From: Plazaster borealis
Taxonomy: Eukaryota; Echinodermata; Asteroidea; Forcipulatida; Labidiasteridae
NCBI GenBank assembly: GCA_021014325.1
Contig: CM037472.1
Location: forward strand, 16,353,063-16,417,062
Reading direction: 5' to 3'
Length of the DNA: 64,000 nt
Position numbers and translations under genes: made by a program. Shown piece by piece: positions 1-18,789 of this stretch. The notes below the pieces were generated by a model. It was not told the DNA's origin. It saw nothing but the letters and a program-made list of their open reading frames with translations, and made no database searches. The number at the start of each line of letters is the position of its first letter. Within the stretch, counting starts at the first letter, position 1.

Positions 1-534
1 AACGACCAACATGAAAGGAAAAGTTAACCTACAAATTTTCTAGACACATTTGTAGTAAGGAAATGTTTTTTGGATGTGAAAAAAATATAAATTGCACACT
101 GTAGCCTGTGTGTTTGTAGTATATAATTGAACCTTGATTTCTTTTCACTGAAGCAAACATTGTTTTTGGAATTTCCACCCTAGTTTTCAATAAACCCACT
201 TACAAACCAACCTTTTAAATTTCCTTGGATTCATTGGTCGCATTTTAGTGAAAACAATAGAAATCAGTCAGTGTTTTATCCAGGATTTTGTGCAATGTCG
301 TATTGGGCTTATATTGTAGCAATCCAATAAGCATTGGTGATTTGTGAGGTAAACATAAGCCATTTCATGGACATAAACAGTATTTCAGAAGAAGATTTTC
401 TGTGGAGGATTGATAAACCTCAGAGAGCTCTCAGGTTGATTTATTAATTTTTATTTTTCATTATTTGGACAACCAATTGTTATTATTTAAATATGACAAC
501 TTTTATTTATATTAGTTGGGGTGTTTTCTAGCCA

Positions 535-615
535 CTAGGCTAGCTCAGTGGTCTAGTGGTAAGACATCTGCTCCAGCATGGCAAAGGACGTGGGTTCAAA
601 TCCAACCTGAGTAAT
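535..615 (+). mobile_element. tRNA-derived SINE head
   Basis: A box-like TAGCTCAGTGGTCTAGTGG and B-box-like GGGTTCAAATCC have tRNA spacing (about 30 bases apart), followed by non-tRNA sequence. The ends do not pair as a good acceptor stem, so this is a SINE head and not a working tRNA gene. Confidence 0.55.
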
Positions 616-639
616 ATACCCATGGATTTTGTACACAGG

Positions 640-905
640 ACTTGGGGAAAGTACAGCGTGTACTGTGCTTAATACACATTGGTGTTAGGGCAAAAAACTA
701 CACTGGCAGGCAAAAAACTACACTGGTCATATGGGGAATTTTACATTTTGTGTCACAAAATTACACAAAATCAAGAGTTATAAATTCAAGAGTTATAAAA
801 ATAACAGCTGAACATGTTTTGCATAGTGCCCCTTTCTTCGTATTAAAAGTTGATACAAATCAAACAGTGCAATCTCCATAAAATATAAGATTCAATGTTT
901 TATAC
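640..905 (+). repeat. Diverged copy of the 338-bp TA-flanked MITE family
   Basis: Shares long blocks with the copies at 40021-40358 and 42901-43238: ACATTTTGTGTCA, a block around AAAAGTTGAT, and CAGTGCAATCTCCATAAAA. Here it is more diverged, has a duplicated CAAAAAACTACACTGG unit, and its ends cannot be placed. Confidence 0.6.
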
Positions 906-3386
906 TACGAGTGTTAACAAAAAAGTGTGTTTATTTATTTCAAAGTCATGTATTTTACTGTAACCTTTTTTTTGAAGTAACAGTTATATGTTTGATGGAG
1001 GGGGGGAAAAGAGAAACTACATTCAGATGATGTCAAATTCACTTTGAATGAATCTTACCATTCATACTTACTTTTTCCCTTCAATTTGGTGCTAGTGAAA
1101 ATGCTCCTGGTATCAGGGAGTATTTGTCAGAGTGCTATATTCAATTGCACCGAAGATGAAAAGTTAATTTGATTTGAGTTTTAATTTCGCCCCATTCAAA
1201 CGGACTTAAGCCGCAGGTTTGGCTCACATGCCTCCAGTCCAATCTAGAATGCCGCCAAATTGTGAATTGAATCTCCTTTTCAGATTTCATTTATGGCCTT
1301 GTCTAGTGTAAGGCAACACACACATGTGACAACTCCGCGCTTCATGATCTGAGTCACTCCCCTCAAAATAAATTTTCCCCAACCCTTCAGTTTCATCAAG
1401 TGCAGTAACTGAACCACCCACTTAAGAACTGTTGTCACTTTCAGCCTTTTTGCCTTGTGCACATATATGTACGCCACTGAGAAACCCCCCTTGCCCGTTT
1501 TAAATCACAAATTCAGTATGGATTCACAATGAATGCCAACGGCCGCCAGAATAAACATATTTGCGTAATATTAAGTGACAAGCGTGCTCAATAAGTTTCA
1601 TCGCTCAGTTCTTCCAGTGTATTGTAATGAAGTCTCCGGAGTCTTTAAGTAAACATGGGATGTGCGAGAGAGCGGTAATACTTGCTTTTGTACTGATGAT
1701 CCTTTTGGAATCCCTAGGGGATTGGGAGCTAGGTTATGAGAACATCTTGGCAAAAAAAAACAAAGACATTATGTACTTTAATCGACAGAATGGGACTGGG
1801 CAGTGTTTGCCTAAGAATTAAAACCTCATCGCCGCAATTCGCTTGCGAAGGCAATGCACTATTATTTCCATAATTGAAACTTGAAATAATATGCATCAGT
1901 CTGCATGATGAATATCAATAATCCGTTATTGCATACAACAATATTTCCCATTTTTTGTCATGTCTCCATATAGATTTGGAATTAACCATAAGGAAAACCC
2001 ATTTTCCTTTTATAAAAATGTCAAATTTAATCTGTTTGAGCGGAAGGCTACTCCGTTTGTCTTTACCTTGGAAATCTGTGTTAAGAACACAAATTGAGAG
2101 TAGGGGAAATAACAGATGACACATTTGTTATGTTAATTTAAGGGCTAATTGTGTGACTATCAAGATGATGAACAAAAAAAATTGCTATATACATGTAGGA
2201 ACCCTTTTTTATTCTAGAAACAGACGTGAATGTTACTCATTTGATGTTTTATAATATGATGCATGAATGTTATTTGTATTGAACTTGCGTATGATTGAAA
2301 CCTGTTGGACATATTTCTTTAGTTGATTTATTTTACTTCCAACAAAAAGGTATGTGTACAGTATGAATGCCAGGTTGTGTATTCTTAAATGCATGGGTTC
2401 GTGTTTATTTTGGCTTGAATGTTATCGCCCATTAGTTGCCCATTTACACTGTGTAGTTGTCTGAAATTTTCAATCTCATTTGATGTTAGCAATTAATGTG
2501 TATTTGGGGGACTTATAAGAATAATATGGAGCTAAGATTTCATAGTGTTTTTTTAATAAGCTATTCTGGAGTATGATATCCATGAAAATGGATCAAGTTT
2601 TGTTTTTAATCGTGCATATGTGTGACGCCTCCACCAAAATCAGATTGTCTTGGGAATAGCAGTCATGTTATTTCACAAGATTTTTCCTGATTTCAGGATT
2701 TTCTCAAAACCTCCTCAGGCCTTCAAATTTTCTGGAAAGAAAAAAAGCAATTACCAAAGGGAAAAAGAAATAGTCCACATTGTGTCCACGCCTGTAGTTT
2801 TGCATTTCTGGTGATGCACTGAGTCTGTAAACCTGAATTGTAACATCTGGGAGGTTCTGGGTCTAGAATAAGGGGAAACCGTTTTTTTCAGGAGTGTTCA
2901 CATCTCCCTGAAATAGTGAAGACAACAAAAACATCAGTCCTGATATCAATGTAGTGTGATGTTTTACATTCTACTTGTTAAGAAGTACTTATAATAAAGC
3001 CCCTATTTAGGTGTCATTTGAAAGTTCTTATTATCAATATGTTTTTGATGAGCAAATAAAACCATATTTTTAGTATTAGCAGGAAGTGCCTGGTTTTGGC
3101 ATGGGGTGTCACTGATGTGCTTTTGTCTTGGAAGTTCAAATGTACATGTAATTGCATCCTTAGTTTTACCATCAAACTCCATCAATTTTTTTTAATAATA
3201 ATTCAGAAATAAATAAGAAATGTATCAAATGATGTAACATAAACTTGTGTTACATAAATGTCCAGTGTCAAGATAAAACACTCTCACTCTTTGTTTTTAT
3301 GAAACTTGCAAATCTCCAAAATGTTCGTCATTCTCATAATGTATGCAGTGATTTTACACCTGTCTGGTTCCTCCCTCCCTGTACAG

Positions 3387-9698
<6,312 letters not shown>

Positions 9699-9740
9699 AC
9701 GTAGTAGATCGACCATATAGTTGCTAAGCGAAATATCACC

Positions 9741-10024
9741 AGGGCCCAATTTCATTAAGCTGTTTAGCAGAAAGTTGTGCTTTGCAGTTTTTTTCTGCTT
9801 AGCAATTAGCATATGGGGCATATGACTCAATTGCATAAAGCTGTTAAGAAGAAAATACTCAATGAATTTCTTTGCTAAGCAAATAATGAGTGGGGCACCA
9901 GTCGCAACAATGTAAACTATACAGAATTTTGGCTGGTAACCCGTTTCTGCCAACTATAAGATTTGACATTGCTTTGCAATGTCAAATCTTAGTTGTCATT
10001 ACAGGCTTTATGAAATTGGGCCCT
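9741..10024. mobile_element. GGGCCCAATTTCATA-family MITE in TRIM9 3' region, composite
   Basis: Starts AGGGCCCAATTTCATTAAGC and ends TGAAATTGGGCCCT, 42 bases after the TRIM9 stop codon, so it is probably transcribed in the 3' UTR. A second family start (CATAAAGCTGTTAAG) at about 9834 suggests two overlapping insertions. Contains the perfect hairpin at 9957-9991. Confidence 0.75.
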
Positions 10025-13000
10025 AATATTCAGTAATGTATACTACATGGCATTTCTGCTGGTGACATGTCTTGCTATGTATTAATTTGTCTGTATTCAG
10101 CAACTTCGTGTTCATGGCTGGAATCTGGCCCAGTGTTGTATATGCAGTACTTGTCTGTATCACAGTCTTAAAAGTTTATAGACACTATTAATTTATTGCA
10201 TGTGCACAACTGCTGTATAAACATCTAGTCTAAATACCAGTAACCAAAAGTTGCGTTAGCTTCAAATGTATCTTCTAAAAAGGGGGGAAAAAACGAAATT
10301 TCTTTCAGATTATCAGTGCGCATTACCAATGTTTTCAAGTTCTGCCTGCCTAAACTACAATCATGTTGGACAATCAGTATTTAATGGTGTGCTTGTTTAT
10401 ATCTGTATTTATTAACTACACTATGTATTATGGCTAATTTGTGGTTTACTTGACATTAATGTTTAGTTTCAGCATTATGTTTAACTGGAGGTATCTCACT
10501 GTAGTAAATGATTTACACCGCAGCAATGTGGCAGTGTCTGTTTCATTGTCATGGTGTTAAGAATGTTACAGAACTGTGTTGGCAGGATTTTTAGCCTTCG
10601 AGAAAGGCTCTGCTAGGGTTAAAATGTCAGACCATTAACTATTTTTTTTCATTTATACCATAAATATGTCCTTTTGGTTGGTATTCAGTTTGCAACAGCT
10701 AATTCTATTTTCTCAGAACTATATTTTCCCGCTGTATCTACACTTAAGGTGATTTCCTTGGCTGTCCTGTATCTACACTTCTGTGCTGTTCAAAGCTCAT
10801 TAAGTGCCACAGGTCCTGCTAGAGTACTTTACTTCTTTCTTTCTTTTTTCAATTTCAAATTTCTTTAATTTGCAGGGATTTTTTATTGGTCAATCTGGGG
10901 TATAATAACTTGTTTTCCCACATCATTTGACTTGTCTGCAACACATGCAACAATGCAGTTTTTGACGACTGTTTGTCCGGTGTATAGCCCCACGAGTTCA
11001 TTGAGGTTACAGAGGGAATTGCCTTTGACCCTTGACCTTTGTATAATGCCCCTCCAGCTATTCCTAAAAAAAAACATTTTCTCATGTTTTGCTCTTCAAC
11101 AGTGTAATAATAAAGCATTGTATACTCAATGCTTTCCGAGAACTGCAGGGGAAAGAAATCCACAGGTACCATGGAGGCAAGTTCAAACCCACAAGGTTCT
11201 AGACCAGAAGTCTAAACCACACTCAGACCACTAAGCTTGCCTGGTGATGAGAGACTAGTTTGAATAAAAAAAAAATGGGTCAAAAATTCCAACCCCGACT
11301 GCAAAATGTGAAATAGCAGTCCTGCATTGTAGATCTTCAGACCTGGAGGCCATGTTAAACAAGGATGTTATTAGTAAACTAGTTAATCATCAAGTAGACA
11401 AAAAACGATGTGGGGGGGGTAGCTAGATATGCTCTGAAAAATGTTTCTTGTGCTGTTAAAGTGTTCCTTTCAAATGCAGTGCAGTTGGTTGCCTCTAGGT
11501 TGCCTGTGAAAATTGCCTCATGTAAAAAGACCCCCCCAAAAAAACAAAAAACAAAAACGACAACAACAACAACGACAACAACAGACAGACAAACAAACAC
11601 CACAACAAACAAAAAGACAGCAGTCTTTAGTAATATGCCGGTATTTCTGTTGTAGAACCATAAGAATGCTTCAACAGTTTACTATGTTATCTTCTTCTGT
11701 ATGGTAATGTCATCAACATAATATAACACTAGTGTAAAGCACAATGTATCCACCTAACAAGCAGGTGCTCGAGGCGCGGCAATAAAGAACAAAACACAGA
11801 AAAACAAGAACACCTATTAAACTGCGCCATTGTAGGCAATTGTCTAGGTGAATTTTAAGGGAAGTTTTAAAAGAGTTTAGGGATGAAACAGAGAGAATGT
11901 TGTGAGAAAGGCTGTTCCAAAGATGAGAGGCCAGCAGTACGGAAAGATATCTCCACAGGAGTAATAAGAACATGTAGTAATAGCTCATGCTAATGATCAC
12001 AAGAATATCTGAATGCTTACCTGACGCACATGTCTTTATATAATCGTTAGTCATTCATTTGTAAATATTCCTATTAAGAAATATATTACTCCATATAATA
12101 ATTGATGAGACTAATTGTATTCATGTTTTTAAAGAGTACTTAATCTTTGATTTTTTTTTTCTTTCAATTTCTTTATTCACAAAAATGTCTTTCTGTGACA
12201 CAAAAGTGTTTGTAAGCGTTGACAATAATGATTTTGTATTCCTAATAATGCATAGACAATCATAACATTGCATTTTTTGTGTAAATAAAAATAGTCACTT
12301 TATAAGTCACCTTCTACAAATTAATAGCATCATCCTTGATCCAATGAGTGGTTGAAAGTATAGCAGTTGGAAAAAACTTTACAAATCAAGTGTTTTTTAT
12401 TAATCATGTCAGTTTTGGGGTTTTTTGAGAAATGAGAAGATTCAGCTTAATCTGTATGTAATCACATTGGTTTTATACTGTTGAAGTCGCTTATCTCCTA
12501 GCAAGACTTGCCGACAACCAGTCTAGTCATTATGCAGTTTGCCGTATATATGGAATAAAACATTCAGCTAAAGTGCATTTGGTAAGCAGTAAGCTTTGTA
12601 AAACTGGGCCAATAAATTCCCTTGTTTTGCTCTGAGGTGCTTTCATTGCTAAAGGGCGCTTTTTAAAAACCAGAAATTATCAACATAATGTCCTGAGATG
12701 TGTTGTTTGATGAAGTTTTCTGTTTTTGTTTCTTGTTTTTTTTTTTTTTTCCAACAATGGTGAACGACAAAGCAAAGGTTTGTTTTGCAGTGACCTTATT
12801 TGTAATTTATCAAATTATAGTTTCTGCAAAGAGAGTAAGCTTTATTTGACTGTGAGGTGTATTCATAGTGGATGTTTTTTCAACAACTATTGAAGAAAAT
12901 GGTCACTCATTCAGGCCTCAGTTCAACTTTCAAGGTTAAATATTTTATAGGGCAGTGTCAGTAATTACGTATTGATGTATTTATTCAAACATTTTGGGAC

Positions 13001-13950
13001 ATAGTTAATCAAGGATTTGAAAGGATGTATTGTATCCAGTAGATGACAGCTAAGGAACCTTTTAAATCAAAAGATCCATTTCTGAATCAAGATGATTTCT
13101 AATCAAGTTAGTTTGCGGTGCCTTCAAATAATGATTAAAGTAGCAATATACATTTTGTAAATATCGATGTGTGGACGAAAATGGAAGGAGAATATTCGGT
13201 AAAACTGTGTTCGATAGACCATGGATTAGTATTTCTAGCGTAGCTGAAAAATGAGACCAACTCTGAGACGCTCCCTGTAATGTTCCTATTTAAGGGTCTT
13301 ATCATGTTAAAACCGTTAAGTGTTTGCCACATTCATGTTGTCAAATTTATTCATAGATCTTTGTAACAACCAAGTAATTTATGATCGGTTTAAAGGTCAA
13401 GTCTGCCTCCTCTCTTTCCAACATTTGTTTCATTTTTTTTTCTTCAAAAAGACATTTCAAAGACGAACTTTCATCATGAGTTTCAACACAATATGCAACA
13501 TACCAATGGTTAGTTCATATTTCAACATCTCAAGTTTGGAACAGTTCAGTCACAATGTCACATAATGATCTTTGGCTCAAAACGTGGGAAAAGTTTTGAG
13601 ACATATGGGGAACACCCTGTAAATGCCTAGGCTCAGTTTCAAAGAGCCATTAAAGCAGAATTTCTACATTTTTCTGCGAAGTAAAAGTAAACAGAAAACC
13701 AGTCAGAGATGTTACCGTCATGAGCTTAGCTACCTTTTGTGCTTAAGCAGCTCTATAGAATTGGATCCCGGTAAGTCACCCGGACCATGTAAAATTATTA
13801 ATGTATTCCAGTGAATAAAAATGAAGCTTTTAATGTCATATGCCATGCCTGCCTGCCTGCCAGGTCTCGATTCCCTGTAAATATTTTGAATACATTAATG
13901 GCAAGGTTGTTTATTTGTATCTGTTGTATTTGCTGTGTCTTAGGGTAGAA

Positions 13951-14125
13951 TAGGCCTTGTGCACATGATGTCATTTCAGTAGGGCGCCCTCGCCTAGAGG
14001 TCAAAAGGAGGTTGTTCATCTTGGCCAATCCTGTGTGCCATGCATACAAATCAGTGCGTTGAGATTGTTTCGTCATCGGTTTACCTCTAAGATGGCAGCT
14101 GGATGACGTCAATGCATAAGGTCTA
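13951..14125. mobile_element. MITE with TAGACCTTATGCA termini, CRE-like and YY1-like motifs
   Basis: Ends TAGGCCTTGTGCA and TGCATAAGGTCTA. The interior has GGGCGCCCTCGCCTAGAGGT and TTACCTCTAAGATGGCAGC, followed by a TGACGTCA octamer at 14104-14111. An opposite-facing copy is at 46370-46542 and a fragment at 54550-54678. About 175 bases, apparently flanked by TA. Confidence 0.8.
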
Positions 14126-16617
14126 TAGTCACATGTTGTACACGCTATTAATATGGTTAGAATCATGGATGCTGCACATGAAGAGAACCCACACTGTGGC
14201 TTCTCCCATGTGTATTTTTTAACCTCTGGACGGTGTTCATTTTTTTTTTTTTTTTGAGAATGTGCTTGACTCTCGGTCATCAACTTTAGATTCTCTTGAA
14301 ATATTGATCCAACTTTTTTCTGAATAGTAAAGTCTCTGAATAATAAATACAAGGAGTTTAATGAAAATTTGTCTGTCTTACAAAAACGTTTTCAGTAATC
14401 TCAGTTTGTTTCTGTATCATGAACAAAACCTTTATTTAGTATTCAATGCTTAACCTATCCTCACCAATGTACAAAAACCGTATTACATTTTAACAGTTTG
14501 GACAAATCGGTGTGCTATTAAAACTTAATGTCAAGTATTTATTACTATTTAAAGCATGTTTATGTTACTTGTGTACAGCTAAAAGTACTTAATCTTATTT
14601 ATTTTTCGAGCCAAGTTGTGTCAGTACTTTTAAAATTGTAGCTAATCAACAAATACAAGAATTGTAGCTAATTTGTAGCTAATCAACAAAAATAAAAATG
14701 ATCTCCCAGAAAGATATTGCTGGATCATTTGTGAGTAGTAATGCGCAATTTTAGGAATTGACAAATCCCTCTGCTTAGCAAAAACAATTTTTGCTGGGAA
14801 CCAGTCGCAAGTAGTGTACATTACATGACATTTCGATTGGTAACCTTGGTAAGCAAAACTTTTCTAGTGCTATGAGCACATTTTGGTGATCAAGAGCTCA
14901 GTGAAATTTGCCCAGGCTTTATAACTCCATATGAAAAAAGCATTGAAAATTTCAGTAGCGATCAACCAAATAAATATAGTGTGCATGCATCAGCTCTTTG
15001 TACTCATTCAAACGCAATGCTTCAGAATCGCCTGCCCAGTCATTCAGTATTTTGTGAGTGATAATTTTGGAATGAAATCTGTTGTGTGCCAATTGATAAT
15101 GACATAATTAAAGTTTAATTGAGGTTGTCTTCCCAGATTGATGTTTATAACATTATGTAGGGACTTTATATTTTGTAAAGGTATCAATTATGCAATTTGT
15201 AAGAACGGGGGTTTTGATGTGCGAGGTAAGGCAGAGAGTTTTTATACCTTACTGAGAGTTCTTAAAATTGACATAAGTTTCTTATTTCATGTGAGTGGTA
15301 AGACCTGTTTAGGGTCTGTTGTTTTCATTCGGCTCATTGATTGGTCAGTATTAGCCAATCGGATGATTTATTAGCACGAGTGCTCTGATGATTGGTCGGC
15401 CTCAAGGTGTTTTCCCACCTTGCAGTGAGTTTGATAATTAGCTGTTAGCATTGGGCTTTCATTCATGAAATCTCATTCACTCTTTCCTAACTCTCAGCTG
15501 TTTAGAAGATCGTGGGGTAAAAGTCACATCATTTTGAACATTTCTTGCAAACTGTGAAGAGAATTTGTTGGAATGCTTTTGAAGGAGGAAATGCTTTACG
15601 CTTTCATTCTCTTCTTTTTTCATAATGAAAAGGGTTTCATCGTTTTGAGTAGACCTAAGGATTGATTAATTTCTTTGGGTACTTCCTTAAGGTTAAAATC
15701 AGCTTCAGGACTTGCTTTACTGCATGTGAATTATATAACACCGCGTTGGCAGTGATAGCACATGTAATGTCGTAAATTATGTTTTCAACAAGGTAAAAGT
15801 ATTCGTTGTTTTATTTTTTAAAGATGTTGGCAGTATTGTTATTTTCAAATTGCACTGTACTATGTTTTAGTTGAACTATGTGATGAAGAAGGGAAAATGT
15901 ATCAAATGCTATATCTATCATGGCAGTGTGTATTAAACCCAAAAGGTAAACATGTGACAGCATTTTTGTGTCTTAATTAGTCATTATACTCAGACTCCAG
16001 TATGAAACAAAGAGTAAAACATTCTTGCTTGTGGGAATTTACCATGAAATATACGGTGGAATGAAGGGGTGGTGGAGGGAAAATATCATGTCTAAACACT
16101 TTGGTGGACTGTGACAAAATTTGCAAAGATTGGTTGATTGGTTAAAAGTGATACTTACAAACACCGCCTTGACCCTCTTTCCCCAATAGCTATGCTCCGC
16201 TGGTCACTAAACACCCTGTTCTTAAAAGATTAACAGTAAACTGTGGTACTAATAGTTTCAGCACTGATGTGTCCCATGTGTAAGGGCCATGTCACACACA
16301 AGCAATTGAGGAGCAAACAGTTCAATGCAAGCTCTATAGGAAACTGAAATCACATTTCACTTTTCCCATGATTTTCTTTGAGATGGTAAGACACTGTTAG
16401 AAAAGTATCTCTTGCGGTATCTTAGTGCTCCTTTTGCATACAGTAACAAGACACTGAGCACTTAAATAGAATTGCTCATTACCACCCAGAAGTAAAATGG
16501 GTACCTGCAAGGGTATAGATTGTTGATGTGAATGATTAGCAACATGTGTGCCAATTTGTCTGTGGTTCCTGCATACTCCTAAGGAGATGAGATGGTTTCA
16601 GGAATGCTCAGGGGCCA

Positions 16618-16938
16618 AAATAATAATAATAATAATAATAACAATATGCATTTCTTATATAGTGCTTTATCACACCCGAGGGTGTCCCAAAGACTCAACC
16701 ATACAAAAACACACTGGTGTGAACCCCTTCTCTTAACGATAAGTGTACTGGGTTCTTTTTTGTGCATTACACATTACCCAGGACCTACGGCTTTACTTCC
16801 CATCCAAAAGATGCAGCAATAATGTTTAAGTGTCTTGCTTAAGGACACAAGTGTCAAGACCGGGACTTGAACCCACACTCTGCTGGTCAGAAACACCAGA
16901 GCTCGAGTCCAGTTCACTTGATCGCTCAGCCACGACAC
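16618..16938 (-). mobile_element. Full-length tRNA-headed SINE (family S1)
   Basis: Read on the minus strand: a head with A-box-like TGGCTGAGCGATCAAGTG and B-box-like GGGTTCAAGTCC, then a body (CTTGTGTCCTTAAGCAAGAC, GCCGTAGGTCC, TGTAATGCAC), then GTGCTTT...ATATAAGAAATGC and a tail of TTA units (16618-16641). Other copies: 20548-20770, 52950-53120, 56450-56806, 58405-58586, 61380-61630. Confidence 0.85.
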
Positions 16939-17142
16939 AAGTACTGTGGTAATATTGTGAGGAGCCTACTTGTCTTGAAAAAGCACTTAATAAATACACG
17001 ATATTATTACAGTGCAGTTGGATGCTTCCAAGTTGCCTGTAAATATTGCCTGGTGTGACAAGGCCCTAAACCAGACTGTCACTACATTACAACAAACAGA
17101 CCGACAAAAATAGGCATGTACATGTATCTCAGAACCTAATCA

Positions 17143-17148
17143 TTTATT
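17143..17148 (-). terminator. Candidate poly(A) signal for EIF4A3
   Basis: AATAAA on the minus strand about 1.6 kb past the EIF4A3 stop, followed within about 60 bases by a T/G-rich run (TGTTTGTTGT). It would give a 3' UTR of about 1.65 kb. Alternative hexamers nearer the stop cannot be excluded. Confidence 0.3.
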
Positions 17149-17228
17149 GTCATATAAAACATCCACTGGAGTACACTGAGAAATGGCCCAACCCCACATT
17201 ACCCCTACATCAAGGTTATCTGCCATCA

Positions 17229-17420
17229 GGCCCAATTTCATAGAGCTACTTAAGCAGAAAATATTGATTACAATTTTTCTGCTTAACTGAAGCGAGCAGG
17301 ATACCAGTCACAAATTATACACTTGACGTGGTAGTTTAGCTGGTAACCTCATTCTGGTAAGCATTAAGTTTGTTGTGCTTAGCTACTTCTTGTGCTTAAG
17401 CAGCTCTATGAAATTGGGCC
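17229..17420. mobile_element. GGGCCCAATTTCATA-family MITE, near full length
   Basis: Left end GGCCCAATTTCATAGAGC and right end GCTCTATGAAATTGGGCC are inverse to each other. Interior: ACCAGTCACAAAT, GGTAACCTCATTCTGGTAAGC. Lies in the probable EIF4A3 3' UTR. Confidence 0.85.
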
Positions 17421-17421
17421 A

Positions 17422-17539
17422 AGGGCCCAATTGGCACTGCTTACCACAGAATTCTCTGCTTACAGTGCGCTGTAAAGCATGAGATTCTTTGCTGTAAGCG
17501 CAGACTTCCACGGTAAGCTGAGCCATGAAATTGAGCCCT
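17422..17539. mobile_element. Short, diverged relative of the GGGCCCAATTTCATA MITE
   Basis: Abuts the previous element. Starts AGGGCCCAATTGGC and ends GCCATGAAATTGAGCCCT. The 118-base interior differs from the usual one, so it is either an internal deletion or a separate subfamily using the same ends. Confidence 0.6.
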
Positions 17540-18772
17540 GATAAAGGAATCGTTATCATGTCAATTTCTAGGTCAATGCACCTGAAAGGCATGAAATGCC
17601 AGACTACATGTACAGGTCTGCTTTAATAGAAGACCTACTTTAAAATAATCTGTAAAAAGAACACATGAAATTAATTTCAGCTATGTGCACCGTTGCTGTT
17701 TTATCCTACTGATATAACTGGACAGAGCAAGATTTGTCTGTGCAAGTTTGGCATGTAAAAGTTTACAAATGCTCTGTTTACAAGTATTTTCCCAATAGTT
17801 TAAAGAAGTCCTGCACTGTCTACAAAAAGTGAGTTAAAATAATAAAGGACAAGTATTCAGTTACATTTCAAATGCCAGCATCGTTGTTTGATAGCCAACA
17901 CATTTCCTTGCACTTGGAGATCTTGTAACCAACAATGAAATTGATTGAATAATTTCACACGAGATCCCTTCATTGCTAAGTTCAGGATAACCCTGTTTTA
18001 CTTGCTTCTTTAAATGTCAATAGGTCTCAGGAATATGCATCAACAAAACATTCGCCATTTGAATCAAAACAAAACAATAGTTGTTTTTGTACTCAAACCC
18101 TTACACCATGATAGCCTAGAAAAAACACTCACTACAACCAGCTATGTACAGAACTTGAATAAAAGGTCGTAATGCTAGAAATAATATTTACAGGATGATT
18201 TATAAACCGATCTGTAAGAAATCTGTCGGATTTGAAAAATGAATTGTGCAATAAGAACCTTCTTTTGTACAAACTGACGGTTTATGGAACTCTTTAGAGA
18301 TGTAATGAAGCTTCCATTTTTGGGGGTCGTACCATGAAGTACAAAGACACGGTGTACATAAGTAGTTCAAGCACACAGGCCTGTCTTAAAATGCACACGT
18401 GCATTGAAATTATATCTCAATTTTTACCCCAACACAAAAAACAGTAGTTGATGACGTTATTTGCAAGGGGTCAACCATGAATGTGAGAAAACCACACCAC
18501 TGTATCCCAAAGATACCCCAGAGCTTTACAAAACAAGTAAATTTACTTTTTCAACAGTTAATCAAATTAAACTAAACGCATTTGATATACCAAGTCAGAT
18601 GCCATTCGGCATATGAAATTAATGATTGTGGCTGCAGTAGAGCCTGACTGTACAGTGTCTTTATATTGTGTAAGTACTTCTCCAAATGTATCTGAAATAT
18701 TGAGAACACTAGTTGAACACTGGATTCCTAGCATTGAGTGAAAAGAACTTGTCTGGTCCCATTTCAGCTACC

Positions 18773-18789
18773 TCAGATCAGATCAGCAA
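18773..18789 (-). CDS. EIF4A3: EIF4A3 exon 12 (17-base coding end)
   Basis: Only 17 coding bases: they complete the Val codon and give ADLI-TGA. Found by phase and by the conserved VADLI end; acceptor GTCTAG. Too short to be seen as an open reading frame. Confidence 0.9.

Larger units (their letters stand above)
1..3386. other. TRIM9 intron (left part), no exon seen
   Basis: No conserved coding exon with usable splice sites was recognised here. It holds a tRNA-like SINE head (about 535-615), a diverged TA-flanked MITE copy (about 640-905) and otherwise AT-rich unique sequence. The upstream TRIM9 exons (RING, B-boxes, coiled coil) are presumed to lie to the left of the window. Confidence 0.6.
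9699..18772. other. Convergent spacer between TRIM9 and EIF4A3 stops; 3' UTRs and repeats
   Basis: Nine kilobases with no recognisable coding exon. It must hold both 3' UTRs. It also contains inverted-repeat MITEs (9741-10024, 13951-14125, 17229-17539, a fragment near 14745-14900), a SINE (16618-16938), and a diverged SINE-like stretch near 11720-11950 with GAGAATGTTGTGAGAAAGG. Several AATAAA hexamers exist on the plus strand (for example near 11108 and 12288), so the TRIM9 poly(A) site cannot be chosen from sequence. Confidence 0.6.

Noticed and set aside
535..615. True tRNA gene at this and the other tRNA-like sites (19017, 24720, 26085)
   Set aside because: A and B boxes are present, but the acceptor stems do not pair well, and family tails follow. 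All are better explained as SINE heads.
13798..14352. 184-codon minus-strand open frame
   Set aside because: It reads straight through the CRE-bearing MITE and an unrelated flank, has no conserved motif, and no splice partners. Chance frame over a repeat.
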